A stretch of DNA of 64,000 bases. Origin: Halobaculum sp. XH14 (GTDB taxonomy: Archaea > Halobacteriota > Halobacteria > Halobacteriales > Haloferacaceae). Below the pieces are notes generated by a model that saw nothing but the letters and a program-made list of their open reading frames with translations, did not search any database and was not told the origin of the DNA. The stretch is from the NCBI RefSeq assembly GCF_032116555.1, contig NZ_CP134949.1, positions 2,542,001-2,606,000 of the forward strand, in the 5' to 3' direction. Of the stretch, positions 23,799 to 32,049 are shown one piece after another; within the stretch, counting starts at the first letter, position 1, and every line of letters begins with the position of its first letter. A program made the translations under genes and the position numbers.

Positions 23799-24467
23799 AT
23801 GCGAATCGCGTTACTCGGCGGTACCGGCGACGTCGGCGAGGGGCTGGCCCTCCGCTGGGGGCTGGAAACGAACCACGAACTGCTCGTCGGCTCCCGCGAC
23901 CCGGAGAAAGCACGCGACGCGGCCGAGTCGTACGTCGGGACCGTCTCGGCGGCCGGCGGAGACGCGACCGTGAAGGGGTTCACCAACGGGATGGCCGCCG
24001 ACCGCGCGGACGTGGTCGTCCTCTCGGTCCCGCCGTACCACGTCTCGGACACGGTCGAGTCGGTCGCCGACGTGCTCGACGACGACGACGTGGTCGTCAC
24101 GCCCGCGGCGGGGATGAAACGGGACGACGACGGCTTCCACTATCACCCGCCGGGCGCGGGCAGCGTGACGGCGCTGGTCCGCGAGGCCGTGCCCGAGCAC
24201 GTTCCGGTCGTCGGCGCGTTCCACAACCTCGCGGCCGGTCGGCTGGCTGACCTGGAGGCCGACCTCGGCATCGACACGCTGGTCATCGGCGACGACGCGG
24301 ACGCGACCGCGACGGTCTCGCGGCTGGCCGAGGAGATCGAGGGGCTGCGGGCGCTCGATGCGGGCGGGCTGGCGAACGCCGCCGAGGTGGAGTCGCTGAC
24401 GCCGCTTCTGGTGAACGTGGCGACGAACAACGAGGGCATGCACGACCTGGGCGTTCGGTTCTCCTGA
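23799..24467 (+). CDS. npdG: F420H2:NADP+ oxidoreductase
   Basis: A 222-residue NADPH-dependent F420 reductase, which moves hydride between coenzyme F420 and NADP. The N-terminal MRIALLGGTGDVGEGLALRW is the NADP-binding glycine motif, followed by ELLVGSRDPEKA (phosphate-recognising Ser-Arg), VVVLSVPPYHV and VVGAFHNLAA, the F420-binding side with the conserved AFHN. Length and order match archaeal Fno. Haloarchaea make F420, so the assignment is sensible. It appears monocistronic. Confidence 0.92.
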   Translation: MRIALLGGTGDVGEGLALRWGLETNHELLVGSRDPEKARDAAESYVGTVSAAGGDATVKGFTNGMAADRADVVVLSVPPYHVSDTVESVADVLDDDDVVVTPAAGMKRDDDGFHYHPPGAGSVTALVREAVPEHVPVVGAFHNLAAGRLADLEADLGIDTLVIGDDADATATVSRLAEEIEGLRALDAGGLANAAEVESLTPLLVNVATNNEGMHDLGVRFS

Positions 24468-24864
24468 ACCGCGTTTCGGGAGCGTCGGGTTCCGGGGCTC
24501 CGTGAGATTCGGGTTCAGTCACGTCGCAGGAAGAGCTCGGCAGTCCCGCCCCGTGGACGGTCGGGCCCGTCGCGTGGGCTCCCCACGCCTCCCCGGTGGG
24601 CGCGGCTCGCTCCTCGCGTCGCTCGCGTGTGCGCCCGCCGCATCCCGCCGACCGTCGGCCGGCCAGCGTCACGGTGGACTACCCGCGGCGTGTACGGGCG
24701 GTAGTCGGGCCGGCGTAGGCTCGGCCGGAAGACTGGCAGGGTTGGACTGGAAGGGACCGTCGGGAGTCACGGGGGCTTCCGAAGACACGGAAGTGGCCGT
24801 CGTGCTCGAATCGACGTCCGGAAAGAGACGATCGAAAGACGGCGTTTACGCTCGAGCCAACTGC
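24468..24864. other. 397-base intergenic region with a minimal repeat element
   Basis: No gene seen. It includes an internal GC-rich stretch (about 24550-24700) with ctcgctcctcgcgtcgctcgc-like sequence. TGGACTGGAAGGG at 24743-24755 and GGGGGCTTCCGAAGAC at 24771-24786 are the two ends of the intergenic element family, here only 15 bases apart. Confidence 0.5.
24743..24786 (+). repeat. minimal copy of the intergenic element (both ends, 15-base middle)
   Basis: The left end TGGACTGGAAGGG and the right end GGGGGCTTCCGAAGAC match the ends of the longer copy at 48917-49046, but almost nothing lies between. This shows the ends are kept together while the middle varies. Confidence 0.5.
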
Positions 24865-26391
24865 TCAGACGGACGATTCCAGTTCGTACAGCTCCCCGTA
24901 CTTGTCGGCGGCGTACGACGTGAAGTAGTCGGCCGTGAACTCCTCGCCGGTCGCGCGCTTCACGAGTTCGTTCGTCTCGTACTTCGCGCCGTGGCGGTGG
25001 ACGTTCTCGCGGAGCCAGTCCTGCAGGTCCTCGAAGTCGCCCTCGCGGATCTTCGACTCCAGGTCGTCGATCTCGTCGCTCGCGGCCTCGAACAGCTGCG
25101 TCGCCATCACGGAGCCGAGCGAGTACGTCGGGAAGTAGCCGAAGTTGCCGTGGCTCCAGTGGATGTCCTGCAGGCAGCCCTCGGCGTCCGTCTCGGGACG
25201 GATGCCGAGGTACTCCTCGTACTTGTCGTTCCACACCTCGGGCACCTCCGAGACGTCGAGTTCGCCCGCGATCAGGGCTCTCTCGATCTCGAACCGGATG
25301 ACGATGTGGAGGTGGTAGGTGAGTTCGTCCGCCTCGACGCGGATGAGGTTGTCCTCGTACACCTGGCTCGCCGATTCGTACGCCTCCTCGACCGACGCGT
25401 CGGTGTCCGGGAACTGTTCGCGGACGCTCGGCAAGATCTGCTCCCAGAACGCGCGCGACCGACCGACGTGGTTCTCCCAGAGGCGGCTCTGGCTCTCGTG
25501 GACCGACAGGTCGCGCGACTCGCCCAGCGGCGTCCCGAAGTGCTCCCGCGGGAGCCCGAGGTTGTAGTACGCGTGCCCGAACTCGTGGACCGTCGCCATC
25601 AGCGCGCCCAGCGGGTCGGCCTCGTCGAAGCGCGTCGTGACGCGGCAGTCGAACTGGTTCCCCGAGGTGAACGGGTGGCTGGAGACGTCGAGGCGCCCGC
25701 GGTCCCAGTCGTACCCGAGCGTCGAGAGCACGTCACGCGAGAGCGCCTCCTGGGCGTCGGTGTCGAACGTGCCCGTGAAGGCGTCGGTCGTCACGTCGGC
25801 GTCGCTTTCCCGGATCTCCTCGATCATCGGGACGAGCGTCTCCTTCAGGTCCGAGAGGATCTCCTCGGCCTGCGAGAGCGGGAGGCACGGCTCGTACTCC
25901 TCGAACAGCACCTCGTAGGCGTCCCGGTCGGGGTCGACGTGCTCGGCGTACTCGCGCTTGAGTTCGACGTGTTTCTCCAGGTACGGCGCGAACGTCTCGA
26001 AGTCGTCCTCCGCCTTCGCCTCCTCCCAGGCGGAGAGCGCTTCCGCGGACGTGCTCGAGATCTCCTCGACCAGGTCGCGGGGCACGGCGTCGGCGCGCTC
26101 GTACTTCCGTCGCGCCTCCCGGAGGACCGCCGCCCGTCCCTCGTCGAGATCGAGTTCCTCGCAGGCGTCGAGCAGGTCGCCGGTCCGCTCGTCGGTGAGC
26201 ATGTCGTGGCTCACCGACGAGAGCACCGAGAGCTGTTTCGACCGCGCGGGGGTGCCGCCCTCGGGCATCATCACCTGCTGGTCCCAGCCCAGCACGCCGC
26301 CCGCTCCCTCCACCGCGTTGACCCGTTCGAGCCTGTCCGTCAGTTCCGCGTAGGCGTCGGCCTCCCCGTCCGACGTCGCCTCTGTTGCCAT
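24865..26391 (-). CDS. M32 family metallocarboxypeptidase
   Basis: A 508-residue carboxypeptidase Taq-type enzyme that removes C-terminal residues. The zinc motif is ATVHEFGHAYYNLG (His269, Glu270, His273), with the third ligand Glu299 in LSVHESQSRLWENHVGRS; the N-terminal ERVNAVEGAGGVLGWDQQVM and MPEGGTPARSKQL are hallmark segments, and IRPETDAEGCLQDIHWSHGN is also conserved. I use the ATG at 26391; a GTG is one codon upstream. A minus-strand cgtttgaagg lies about 29 bases upstream. Cytoplasmic; no signal peptide. Confidence 0.95.
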   Translation of the reverse strand: MATEATSDGEADAYAELTDRLERVNAVEGAGGVLGWDQQVMMPEGGTPARSKQLSVLSSVSHDMLTDERTGDLLDACEELDLDEGRAAVLREARRKYERADAVPRDLVEEISSTSAEALSAWEEAKAEDDFETFAPYLEKHVELKREYAEHVDPDRDAYEVLFEEYEPCLPLSQAEEILSDLKETLVPMIEEIRESDADVTTDAFTGTFDTDAQEALSRDVLSTLGYDWDRGRLDVSSHPFTSGNQFDCRVTTRFDEADPLGALMATVHEFGHAYYNLGLPREHFGTPLGESRDLSVHESQSRLWENHVGRSRAFWEQILPSVREQFPDTDASVEEAYESASQVYEDNLIRVEADELTYHLHIVIRFEIERALIAGELDVSEVPEVWNDKYEEYLGIRPETDAEGCLQDIHWSHGNFGYFPTYSLGSVMATQLFEAASDEIDDLESKIREGDFEDLQDWLRENVHRHGAKYETNELVKRATGEEFTADYFTSYAADKYGELYELESSV

Positions 26392-26483
26392 CACGGGAAA
26401 ATCGCGTCCCGAGAGCCTTCAAACGTGCATTCCCGGACGGTCGATCGAACGGCTGCGAGCACGCCCGAGACGGTCGGTTCGGC

Positions 26484-27605
26484 CTAGTCGACGAACGCGG
26501 TTCCCGCCTCCGCGACGCCCCGGTAGATCCGGTAACACCGGGCGAGCACGTCGAGCGAGACGCTCTCGGTGTCGGTGTGGGCCTCGCCCGGTTCCGACGC
26601 GCCACAGACGACGCAGGCCGTCCCGGCGTCCGAGAGCCATCCGGCGTCGGTCGCGTGGGGTTTCGAGACGTGCTCCGGGTCGCCCGCCTGTGCGTCCCGC
26701 GCGGCCGCCAGCACGGCGTCCGCGAACGCGTCGTCCGAGCAGGCCATCGGCGGGAGGTCCTGGTCGACGCGCCACTCCACGCCCTCGATTCGCTCAGCGT
26801 CCTCGAGCGAGGCGTACTCGCCCGGCACCGTCCGCTCGTCGACGGTCACCTCGCACTCGTCCGGGATGACGTTCCAGGCGCTCCCGCCGTCGATCCCGGT
26901 GACGGCGACGCTTCCCCGGACCCGCTCGCCGAGCACCTCGACCTCCGGGAACTCGAGTTCCCGCACCACGTCGACCGCGTCGCAGGCGCGGTAGACGGCG
27001 TTGACGCCGTTCTCCGGGACGCTCGCGTGGGCGTTCTCGCCGCGTGCGACGAGCGTGCTCGCGCGCCGGCCCTTGTGCGCGATGACGACGTCCGTGACGC
27101 CCGTCTTCGAGTAGTTCGTCGAGCCCTCGGCGACGACGGCGTAGTCGGGAGCGAAGCCGTCGGCGATGGCGCCGCGTGCGCCGACGCCGCCGACCTCCTC
27201 GCCGACGAACGAGGCGAAGACGAGTTCGAAGCCGGACTCGAGGTCCGCGTCCCGGAACGCCAGCATCGCCGCGGCGACCGCCCCCTTCATGTCGGCGCTC
27301 CCGCGGCCGTACAGCCGTCCGTCGCGCTCCTCGACGGCGTAGTTGCCCTCGTCGTCGACCTGCGGTTCCCCCGGCGGGACGACGTCGTGGTGGCCGACCA
27401 GCGCGAGCGACGGTGCCGACTGGTCGCCGCGCCGGGCGATGACGTTGCCGTGCTCGTCGCGGGTCACGTCGGCGTCGGTCTCCGCGCGGAGCCAGTCCTC
27501 GATGGCGTCGCCGGCTGCGGTCTCGTCCTCGTGGCTCGGGATCGAGACGAGTTCGCGCGTCAGCGAACGCAGTTCCTCCTCGGTCCGTTCGGGGGGCGTC
27601 TCCAT
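26484..27605 (-). CDS. M20 family metallopeptidase/deacylase (DapE/ArgE-like)
   Basis: A 373-residue M20 protein. Zinc ligands lie in ALVGHHDVVPPGE (H-x-D), YGRGSADMKGAV (Asp), FVGEEVGGVGARG (catalytic Glu-Glu) and a C-terminal GEAHTDTESV (His). A dimerisation lid (HASVPENGVNAVYRA) interrupts the catalytic domain. Family members hydrolyse N-acyl amino acids or dipeptides; the desuccinylase-like annotation is only a guess because no lysine-biosynthesis genes are adjacent. The ATG at 27605 is chosen; a TATA-like gaattaagcc lies 27 bases upstream. Divergent from the PIN-ATPase gene. Confidence 0.9.
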   Translation of the reverse strand: METPPERTEEELRSLTRELVSIPSHEDETAAGDAIEDWLRAETDADVTRDEHGNVIARRGDQSAPSLALVGHHDVVPPGEPQVDDEGNYAVEERDGRLYGRGSADMKGAVAAAMLAFRDADLESGFELVFASFVGEEVGGVGARGAIADGFAPDYAVVAEGSTNYSKTGVTDVVIAHKGRRASTLVARGENAHASVPENGVNAVYRACDAVDVVRELEFPEVEVLGERVRGSVAVTGIDGGSAWNVIPDECEVTVDERTVPGEYASLEDAERIEGVEWRVDQDLPPMACSDDAFADAVLAAARDAQAGDPEHVSKPHATDAGWLSDAGTACVVCGASEPGEAHTDTESVSLDVLARCYRIYRGVAEAGTAFVD

Positions 27606-27627
27606 GTCTACGATCGGGTCCCGACGC

Positions 27628-27675
27628 GGCTTAATTCCGGTCCTCCCGACCCCGCGTGTGAGCACGCTTAAAGGG
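27628..27675. promoter_or_regulatory. divergent promoter pair of the M20 and PIN-ATPase genes
   Basis: ggcttaattc (27628-27637) reads as a TATA-like box on the minus strand for the M20 ATG at 27605; gcttaaagg (27667-27675) does so on the plus strand for the ATG at 27697. Each is about 27 bases from its start codon, so both transcripts should be leaderless. Confidence 0.55.
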
Positions 27676-27696
27676 TTCCCGACCCGACGTAGTCGC

Positions 27697-29571
27697 ATGA
27701 ACGTCGTACCGGACACCAGCGCCGTCGTCGACGGCCGCGTGTCCGAACGCATCGAGGACGGCAGCTACGAGGGGGCGACCGTGTTCGTCCCGGAGGCCGT
27801 CGTCGCCGAACTGGAACGCCAGGCGAACGAGGGGCTCGACACCGGCTGGGACGGCATCGCCGAACTCCAGCGCATCGCGGAGGCGTCGAAGGCGGGGACC
27901 CTCCAGGCCGAGTTCGTCGGCCGGCGACCCTCCGCGGCCGAACAGGAGGGGGCCGGCGAGGGCGACGTCGACGCGCTCATCCGCGAACTCGCCCTCGAGC
28001 ACGACGCGACGCTCCTGACGAGCGACTACGTGCAGGCCGAGACGGGCGAGGCGACCGGCCTCGACGTGGAGTACGTCGAACCGCAGGTCCGCGGGCGCGA
28101 GGACGACGGGCTCGCCATCGAGTCGTTCTTCACCGACGAGACGATGTCGGTCCACCTGAAGACGGGGACCCGGCCGAAGGCCAAGCGGGGCACCATCGGC
28201 GAGATGCGCTACGAGTTCGTCGACGACGAGGTCGTCGGGGAGGAGCAGATGGCCGACTGGGCGAACGACGTGGAGGCGACCGCCCGCGCGTCCCCGCAGG
28301 GGTTCATCGAACTCTCCGAGCCGGGGATGACCATCGTCCAGTACCGCAACTACCGGGTCGCCGTCGCGCGCCCGCCGTTCTCGGACGGCATCGAGATCAC
28401 CGCCGTCCGGCCGATCGCCAAGACGACGCTCGACGACTACGAGTTCGCGGACGAACTCCGCGACCGGTTCCTCGAGCGCCAGCGCGGCGTCCTCATCGCG
28501 GGCGCGCCCGGCGCCGGCAAGTCGACGTTCGCGCAGGCGGTCGCGGAGTTCCTGAACGACAACGACTACGCGGTGAAGACGATGGAGAAGCCGCGCGACC
28601 TTCAGGTGTCCGAGGAGATCACCCAGTACACCGCGCTCGCGGGCGACATGGCCAAGACGGCCGACTCGCTGCTCCTGGTCCGCCCCGACTACACCATCTA
28701 CGACGAGGTGCGCAAGACCCACGACTTCGAGGTGTTCGCGGACATGCGCCTCGCGGGTGTCGGCCTGGTCGGCGTGACGCACGCCACCCGCGCCATCGAC
28801 GCGCTCCAGCGCCTCGTCGGCCGGGTCGAACTCGGGATGATCCCGCAGGTCGTCGACACCGTCGTCTTCATCGAGGCCGGCGAGGTCGACACCGTCTACG
28901 ACGTGACGACGGAGGTGAAGGTGCCCTCGGGGCTCACCGCCGAGGACCTCGCGCGGCCCGTCATCCAGGTCGTCGACTTCGAGACGGGCACGCCCGCCTA
29001 CGAGATCTACACGTTCAACCGCCAGGTCGTCACCGTCCCGCTCGGCGACGAGTCGGAGGCGGAGGCCGAGACGGGCGTCGGCCGCATCGCGAGACAGGAG
29101 ATCGAACGCGAGATCCGCTCGGTCGCGCGCGGCCACGTCGACGTGGAACTCCAGGGGCAGAACGACGCCGTCGTCTACGTCGACGAGGACGACATCAGCT
29201 ACGTCATCGGGAAGGGCGGCGGCCGCATCACCGACATCGAGAACCGCCTCGGCATCGACATCGACGTCCGGACCCACTCCGAGCGGCCGGCCGGGGCCGG
29301 CGGCGTCGAGGCCGCGAGCGGCGGGTCGGGCGGCGGGACGCCGAAACCGCAGGGCGAGATCGTCCAGCCCGAGATCACCAGCCGCCACGTGGTCATCCGC
29401 ATGGACGAGCACGTCGGCGAGACGGTCGAGGTGCGCGCGAACGGCGAGTACCTGTTCACGGCGACGGTCGGGCGCGGCGGCGACATCCAGGTGTCGCGCG
29501 GCTCGGCCATCGCCGAGGAACTCGAGGACGCCATCGACAGGAAGCAGACGGTAACGGTAGTGCCGGCCTGA
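27697..29571 (+). CDS. PIN domain-ATPase-KH protein (PINA family)
   Basis: A 624-residue archaeal three-domain protein. An N-terminal PIN nuclease domain (MNVVPDTSAVVDGR, conserved Asp6; TLLTSDYVQAETG) is followed by a PilT/secretion-type ATPase (Walker A GAPGAGKST at 269-277; later GLVGVTHATRAIDALQRLVG) and a C-terminal KH domain with GKGG at 505-508. A flexible Gly/Ser linker lies near 535-550. In Sulfolobus, PINA proteins form hexameric rings that unwind DNA and act with Hjc/Hjm on Holliday junctions. Nuclease activity here is inferred only. A leaderless promoter and a downstream hairpin bracket the gene. Confidence 0.9.
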   Translation: MNVVPDTSAVVDGRVSERIEDGSYEGATVFVPEAVVAELERQANEGLDTGWDGIAELQRIAEASKAGTLQAEFVGRRPSAAEQEGAGEGDVDALIRELALEHDATLLTSDYVQAETGEATGLDVEYVEPQVRGREDDGLAIESFFTDETMSVHLKTGTRPKAKRGTIGEMRYEFVDDEVVGEEQMADWANDVEATARASPQGFIELSEPGMTIVQYRNYRVAVARPPFSDGIEITAVRPIAKTTLDDYEFADELRDRFLERQRGVLIAGAPGAGKSTFAQAVAEFLNDNDYAVKTMEKPRDLQVSEEITQYTALAGDMAKTADSLLLVRPDYTIYDEVRKTHDFEVFADMRLAGVGLVGVTHATRAIDALQRLVGRVELGMIPQVVDTVVFIEAGEVDTVYDVTTEVKVPSGLTAEDLARPVIQVVDFETGTPAYEIYTFNRQVVTVPLGDESEAEAETGVGRIARQEIEREIRSVARGHVDVELQGQNDAVVYVDEDDISYVIGKGGGRITDIENRLGIDIDVRTHSERPAGAGGVEAASGGSGGGTPKPQGEIVQPEITSRHVVIRMDEHVGETVEVRANGEYLFTATVGRGGDIQVSRGSAIAEELEDAIDRKQTVTVVPA

Positions 29572-29637
29572 GGCCGGCGGCGACGCCGCGCGGCGGCGCG
29601 ACGTCAGAGCACGGGTATCTCCACGGAGACAGCTCCG

Positions 29638-29666
29638 GTCCGCCGACGGCCATGGCGTCGGCGGAC
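29638..29666. terminator. perfect 11-bp hairpin downstream of the PIN-ATPase gene
   Basis: GTCCGCCGACG (29638-29648) and CGTCGGCGGAC (29656-29666) are exact inverted copies around a seven-base loop. It lies 67 bases after the stop codon. There is no T tract right after, so it may stabilise the 3' end rather than terminate. Confidence 0.45.
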
Positions 29667-30049
29667 GGGAGTGGTGTCGTTGGGCGGGTCGGGCTACTCG
29701 CGTCCCACCTCCCGGGCCGAGCGGCTGCTCGACCCGAACGCGCCGGTCACCCACGTCGCTCCCACGGTGCGAGGTCGGGAACCGACGTCGCCGGATGAGC
29801 GGACGAACGTTTTCTTTTCATCGGACATTGCATCCGATTCGAGAAGGAAATGACGGATAAGGTTTTTCTATAGCCACCCTATTCGCCTTTAAGGTGTATG
29901 GATGGGCGACCTTGATACTCGGACGGTTCGCGCTCCGGCACGGGGTCGGCTTCGGAACGAACGGTCAGTTACGCGGTCGTCCGTTGGGGGCGGTCCGGGC
30001 GAGGCCGGGTGCTCGGACCGTCGGAGCCGGTGAGGGGGCGGGGCCCCGC
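29667..30049. other. 383-base intergenic region with an AT-rich pocket
   Basis: No convincing gene. An AT-rich segment at about 29808-29895 includes cgttttcttttc, aaggtttttctatag and gcctttaagg, i.e. T tracts and TATA-like boxes with no long ORF behind them. An ATG-led frame of about 43 codons at 29902 is not convincing. A small RNA promoter or terminator region is possible. Confidence 0.35.
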
Positions 30050-30370
30050 TCAGAAGTGGTCGCTCGACTCGGTCGAGTACTGGAGGTCGCCGCCGCGGCC
30101 GCCCTCCACGGTGCTCGCACCCATGTCGCCGGTGTCGGGCACCTTTACCTGCACGTCCTCGACCTCCTCGAAGTCCATGATGAGATCGCGCGTGATGTTC
30201 TGGGCGGTGATGTCCGAGATGCCACAGCCCGAACAGGTGCCGCCGAGTTCGACGACGACCAGCCCCTCCTCCGGGTCGGCCTCGCGCACGACGCTCGTGC
30301 CGCCGTGCATCTGAATGATGGGCATCTGCCCCACCATCCACTCCTCCACGCGCTCGGCGAGATCGGTCAT
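30050..30370 (-). CDS. NifU-like Fe-S scaffold (NifU C-terminal domain)
   Basis: A 106-residue protein consisting of the NifU C-terminal (Nfu) domain. The cluster-binding CxxC is in [20 protein letters not shown] (Cys46 and Cys49). Nfu proteins receive or assemble an Fe-S cluster at a dimer interface and pass it to client proteins. The sequence [20 protein letters not shown] gives the start at 30370; upstream residues in the same frame are basic and unlike the family. A tail of about 20 residues ([16 protein letters not shown]) is extra. Confidence 0.9.
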   Translation of the reverse strand: MTDLAERVEEWMVGQMPIIQMHGGTSVVREADPEEGLVVVELGGTCSGCGISDITAQNITRDLIMDFEEVEDVQVKVPDTGDMGASTVEGGRGGDLQYSTESSDHF

Positions 30371-30443
30371 TACCCGACGATAGCGGGCCGAGCCTTGAAA
30401 GCTTGCGGTTGCGCCGGCCCTGCGACGCCGGAACGAAAGTGTC

Positions 30444-31940
30444 TCAGGATTCTTCACGGCCGCTCAGCCGGCGCCAGGCCGCGAGGCCCGCGCCGCCGAG
30501 CGCGGCCGGCGCGCCGAATCCCGGCACCGACGTCTCCGAGGCGGGGCTCTCGGGTTCGGTCACCACGTCGGTCGGTGACCCCGTCGGCGTCGGATCCGGC
30601 GTCGGCGAGTCCGTCGGCGGTTCGGCGGTCGACGCCGGCGACTCGGTGGCTGCCGGCGTCCCGGTCGGCTCCGGGAACGGCTCCACCGACCGCCCGTCGG
30701 CGTCCGGGAACACGTAGAGGCGCGCGGGCGCATCCTCGTCCGGGATACCCTTGCTCGCGGCCAGGAACGTCTCGCCGGGCGTGAGCACGCGGGCGGTCCA
30801 CATCGACGCGGCCATCGGCCGACGCCAGTTCGTCAGTTCCGTCGGGTCCGTCGGGTCCGACACGTCGTGTCGCTTCACGCCGCCCCGGTACCACGACGAG
30901 TAGAGGACGCCGTCGCGGAGTTCGAAGTTGTGCGAGGTGGCGTCGACGCCGGTTCCGAGGTCGCTGTCGGGCGATTCGGGCGGTTCGATGGTCGCCAGTG
31001 CCGTCGGGTTCGCGGTGTCAGACACGTCGTAGAGGTCGATGCCCGAGGGCCCGCCCTCGCCCTCCATCGTCCAGGACTCCCCGCCGACGCCCAGCAGTTC
31101 CCCCGCGTCGTCGGTGGCGACGTAGTGGGCGTTTCCCGGCGGGCGGAACGTCTGGAGCCGCCGCTCCTCCTCGGACATGTCGGCGAGTTCTTCGGGCGGG
31201 ACGCCGCCGACCGACGAGAGCGCGGTCGGCGCGCCCGGGTCCGACACGTCGACGAGCCACGCGCCGGCGTCCCAGCAGGCGAGATATGCGACGTCGTCAC
31301 GGACCCAGAGGTCGTGGGCGGCCGGCGAGCCGCCCGGGTACACCTGGTCGTAGCCGGAGTCGGCGTCCAGCACGCCCCAGCCGCCGAGCCGCTCGACGCC
31401 GTCGTCGCCGACGTCGTAGACGCTCATGGACTCGGTCACGTCGGCGCTCGCCCCGAAGTAGGCCCGCTCGCCGTCGAAGAAGCCGTTGTGGATGGGGAAC
31501 TCGGTCTCGTGGAACAGCACGCGCTCCGGCGAGGCGGGGTCGCTCACGTCGACCAGCAGGAAGCCGGTGAACCGCTCCTCGCGCCGGAAGTCAGTCTGGG
31601 CCATCACGAGCAGGCGGTCGTTCGCGTACTTCACGTCCCAGACGCCCGCGAGCGTCGCTTCCCCCTCGCCCGGCGCGAGTCCGCGTCGCTCCGCGAGGAT
31701 CGTCGGGTTCGCCGGGTCCGAGACGTCCACGGACGCGTAGCCGTCGTCGACGGCGAGATACGTCACGTCGCCGTCGCCCCGGACCGCCTCCTTTGCGGTC
31801 TCGATCTCGACGCTCCCGAGCGGTCCGTACTCGTCCTGGCTGCCGGTCGAGCGGGCGGAGCCGGCGGCCGATCCGACGCCGAGGAGCGCCGTCGTTCCGA
31901 GTCCGGCGGCGCCGGCTCGGAGGAGGGTCCGTCGATGCAT
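30444..31940 (-). CDS. Tat-exported LVIVD-repeat protein with PGF-type C-terminal anchor
   Basis: A 498-residue secreted protein. The N-terminus [20 protein letters not shown] is a Tat signal. The body has at least five DVSDPxxPT-type LVIVD repeats ([70 protein letters not shown]), predicted to form a beta-propeller. A Thr/Pro/Ser-rich stalk of about 55 residues leads to [20 protein letters not shown] and a basic tail, matching the PGF-CTERM sorting signal processed by archaeosortase. A closely related gene lies next to it. Ligand unknown. Confidence 0.85.
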   Translation of the reverse strand: MHRRTLLRAGAAGLGTTALLGVGSAAGSARSTGSQDEYGPLGSVEIETAKEAVRGDGDVTYLAVDDGYASVDVSDPANPTILAERRGLAPGEGEATLAGVWDVKYANDRLLVMAQTDFRREERFTGFLLVDVSDPASPERVLFHETEFPIHNGFFDGERAYFGASADVTESMSVYDVGDDGVERLGGWGVLDADSGYDQVYPGGSPAAHDLWVRDDVAYLACWDAGAWLVDVSDPGAPTALSSVGGVPPEELADMSEEERRLQTFRPPGNAHYVATDDAGELLGVGGESWTMEGEGGPSGIDLYDVSDTANPTALATIEPPESPDSDLGTGVDATSHNFELRDGVLYSSWYRGGVKRHDVSDPTDPTELTNWRRPMAASMWTARVLTPGETFLAASKGIPDEDAPARLYVFPDADGRSVEPFPEPTGTPAATESPASTAEPPTDSPTPDPTPTGSPTDVVTEPESPASETSVPGFGAPAALGGAGLAAWRRLSGREES

Positions 31941-32049
31941 GGCGAACGGTGCCGGGGCGGCGCAAAAACGATGTCCGTTACTCAAATCGCCGCTTCACCG
32001 ACCGGGTTGGACCGGAGACCCCGCCGGAGCGCCGTCCCGAGCCCCCACC

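Noticed and set aside
24468-24864. Structured RNA gene such as RNase P RNA in the 397-base gap
   Set aside because: No conserved RNase P or SRP RNA sequence core could be recognised; GC-rich palindromes are common in these spacers.
29902-30040. Plus-strand ORF of about 43 codons after the AT-rich pocket
   Set aside because: Arg/Gly-rich with no homology or ribosome site, and too close to the TATA-like box to be leaderless.
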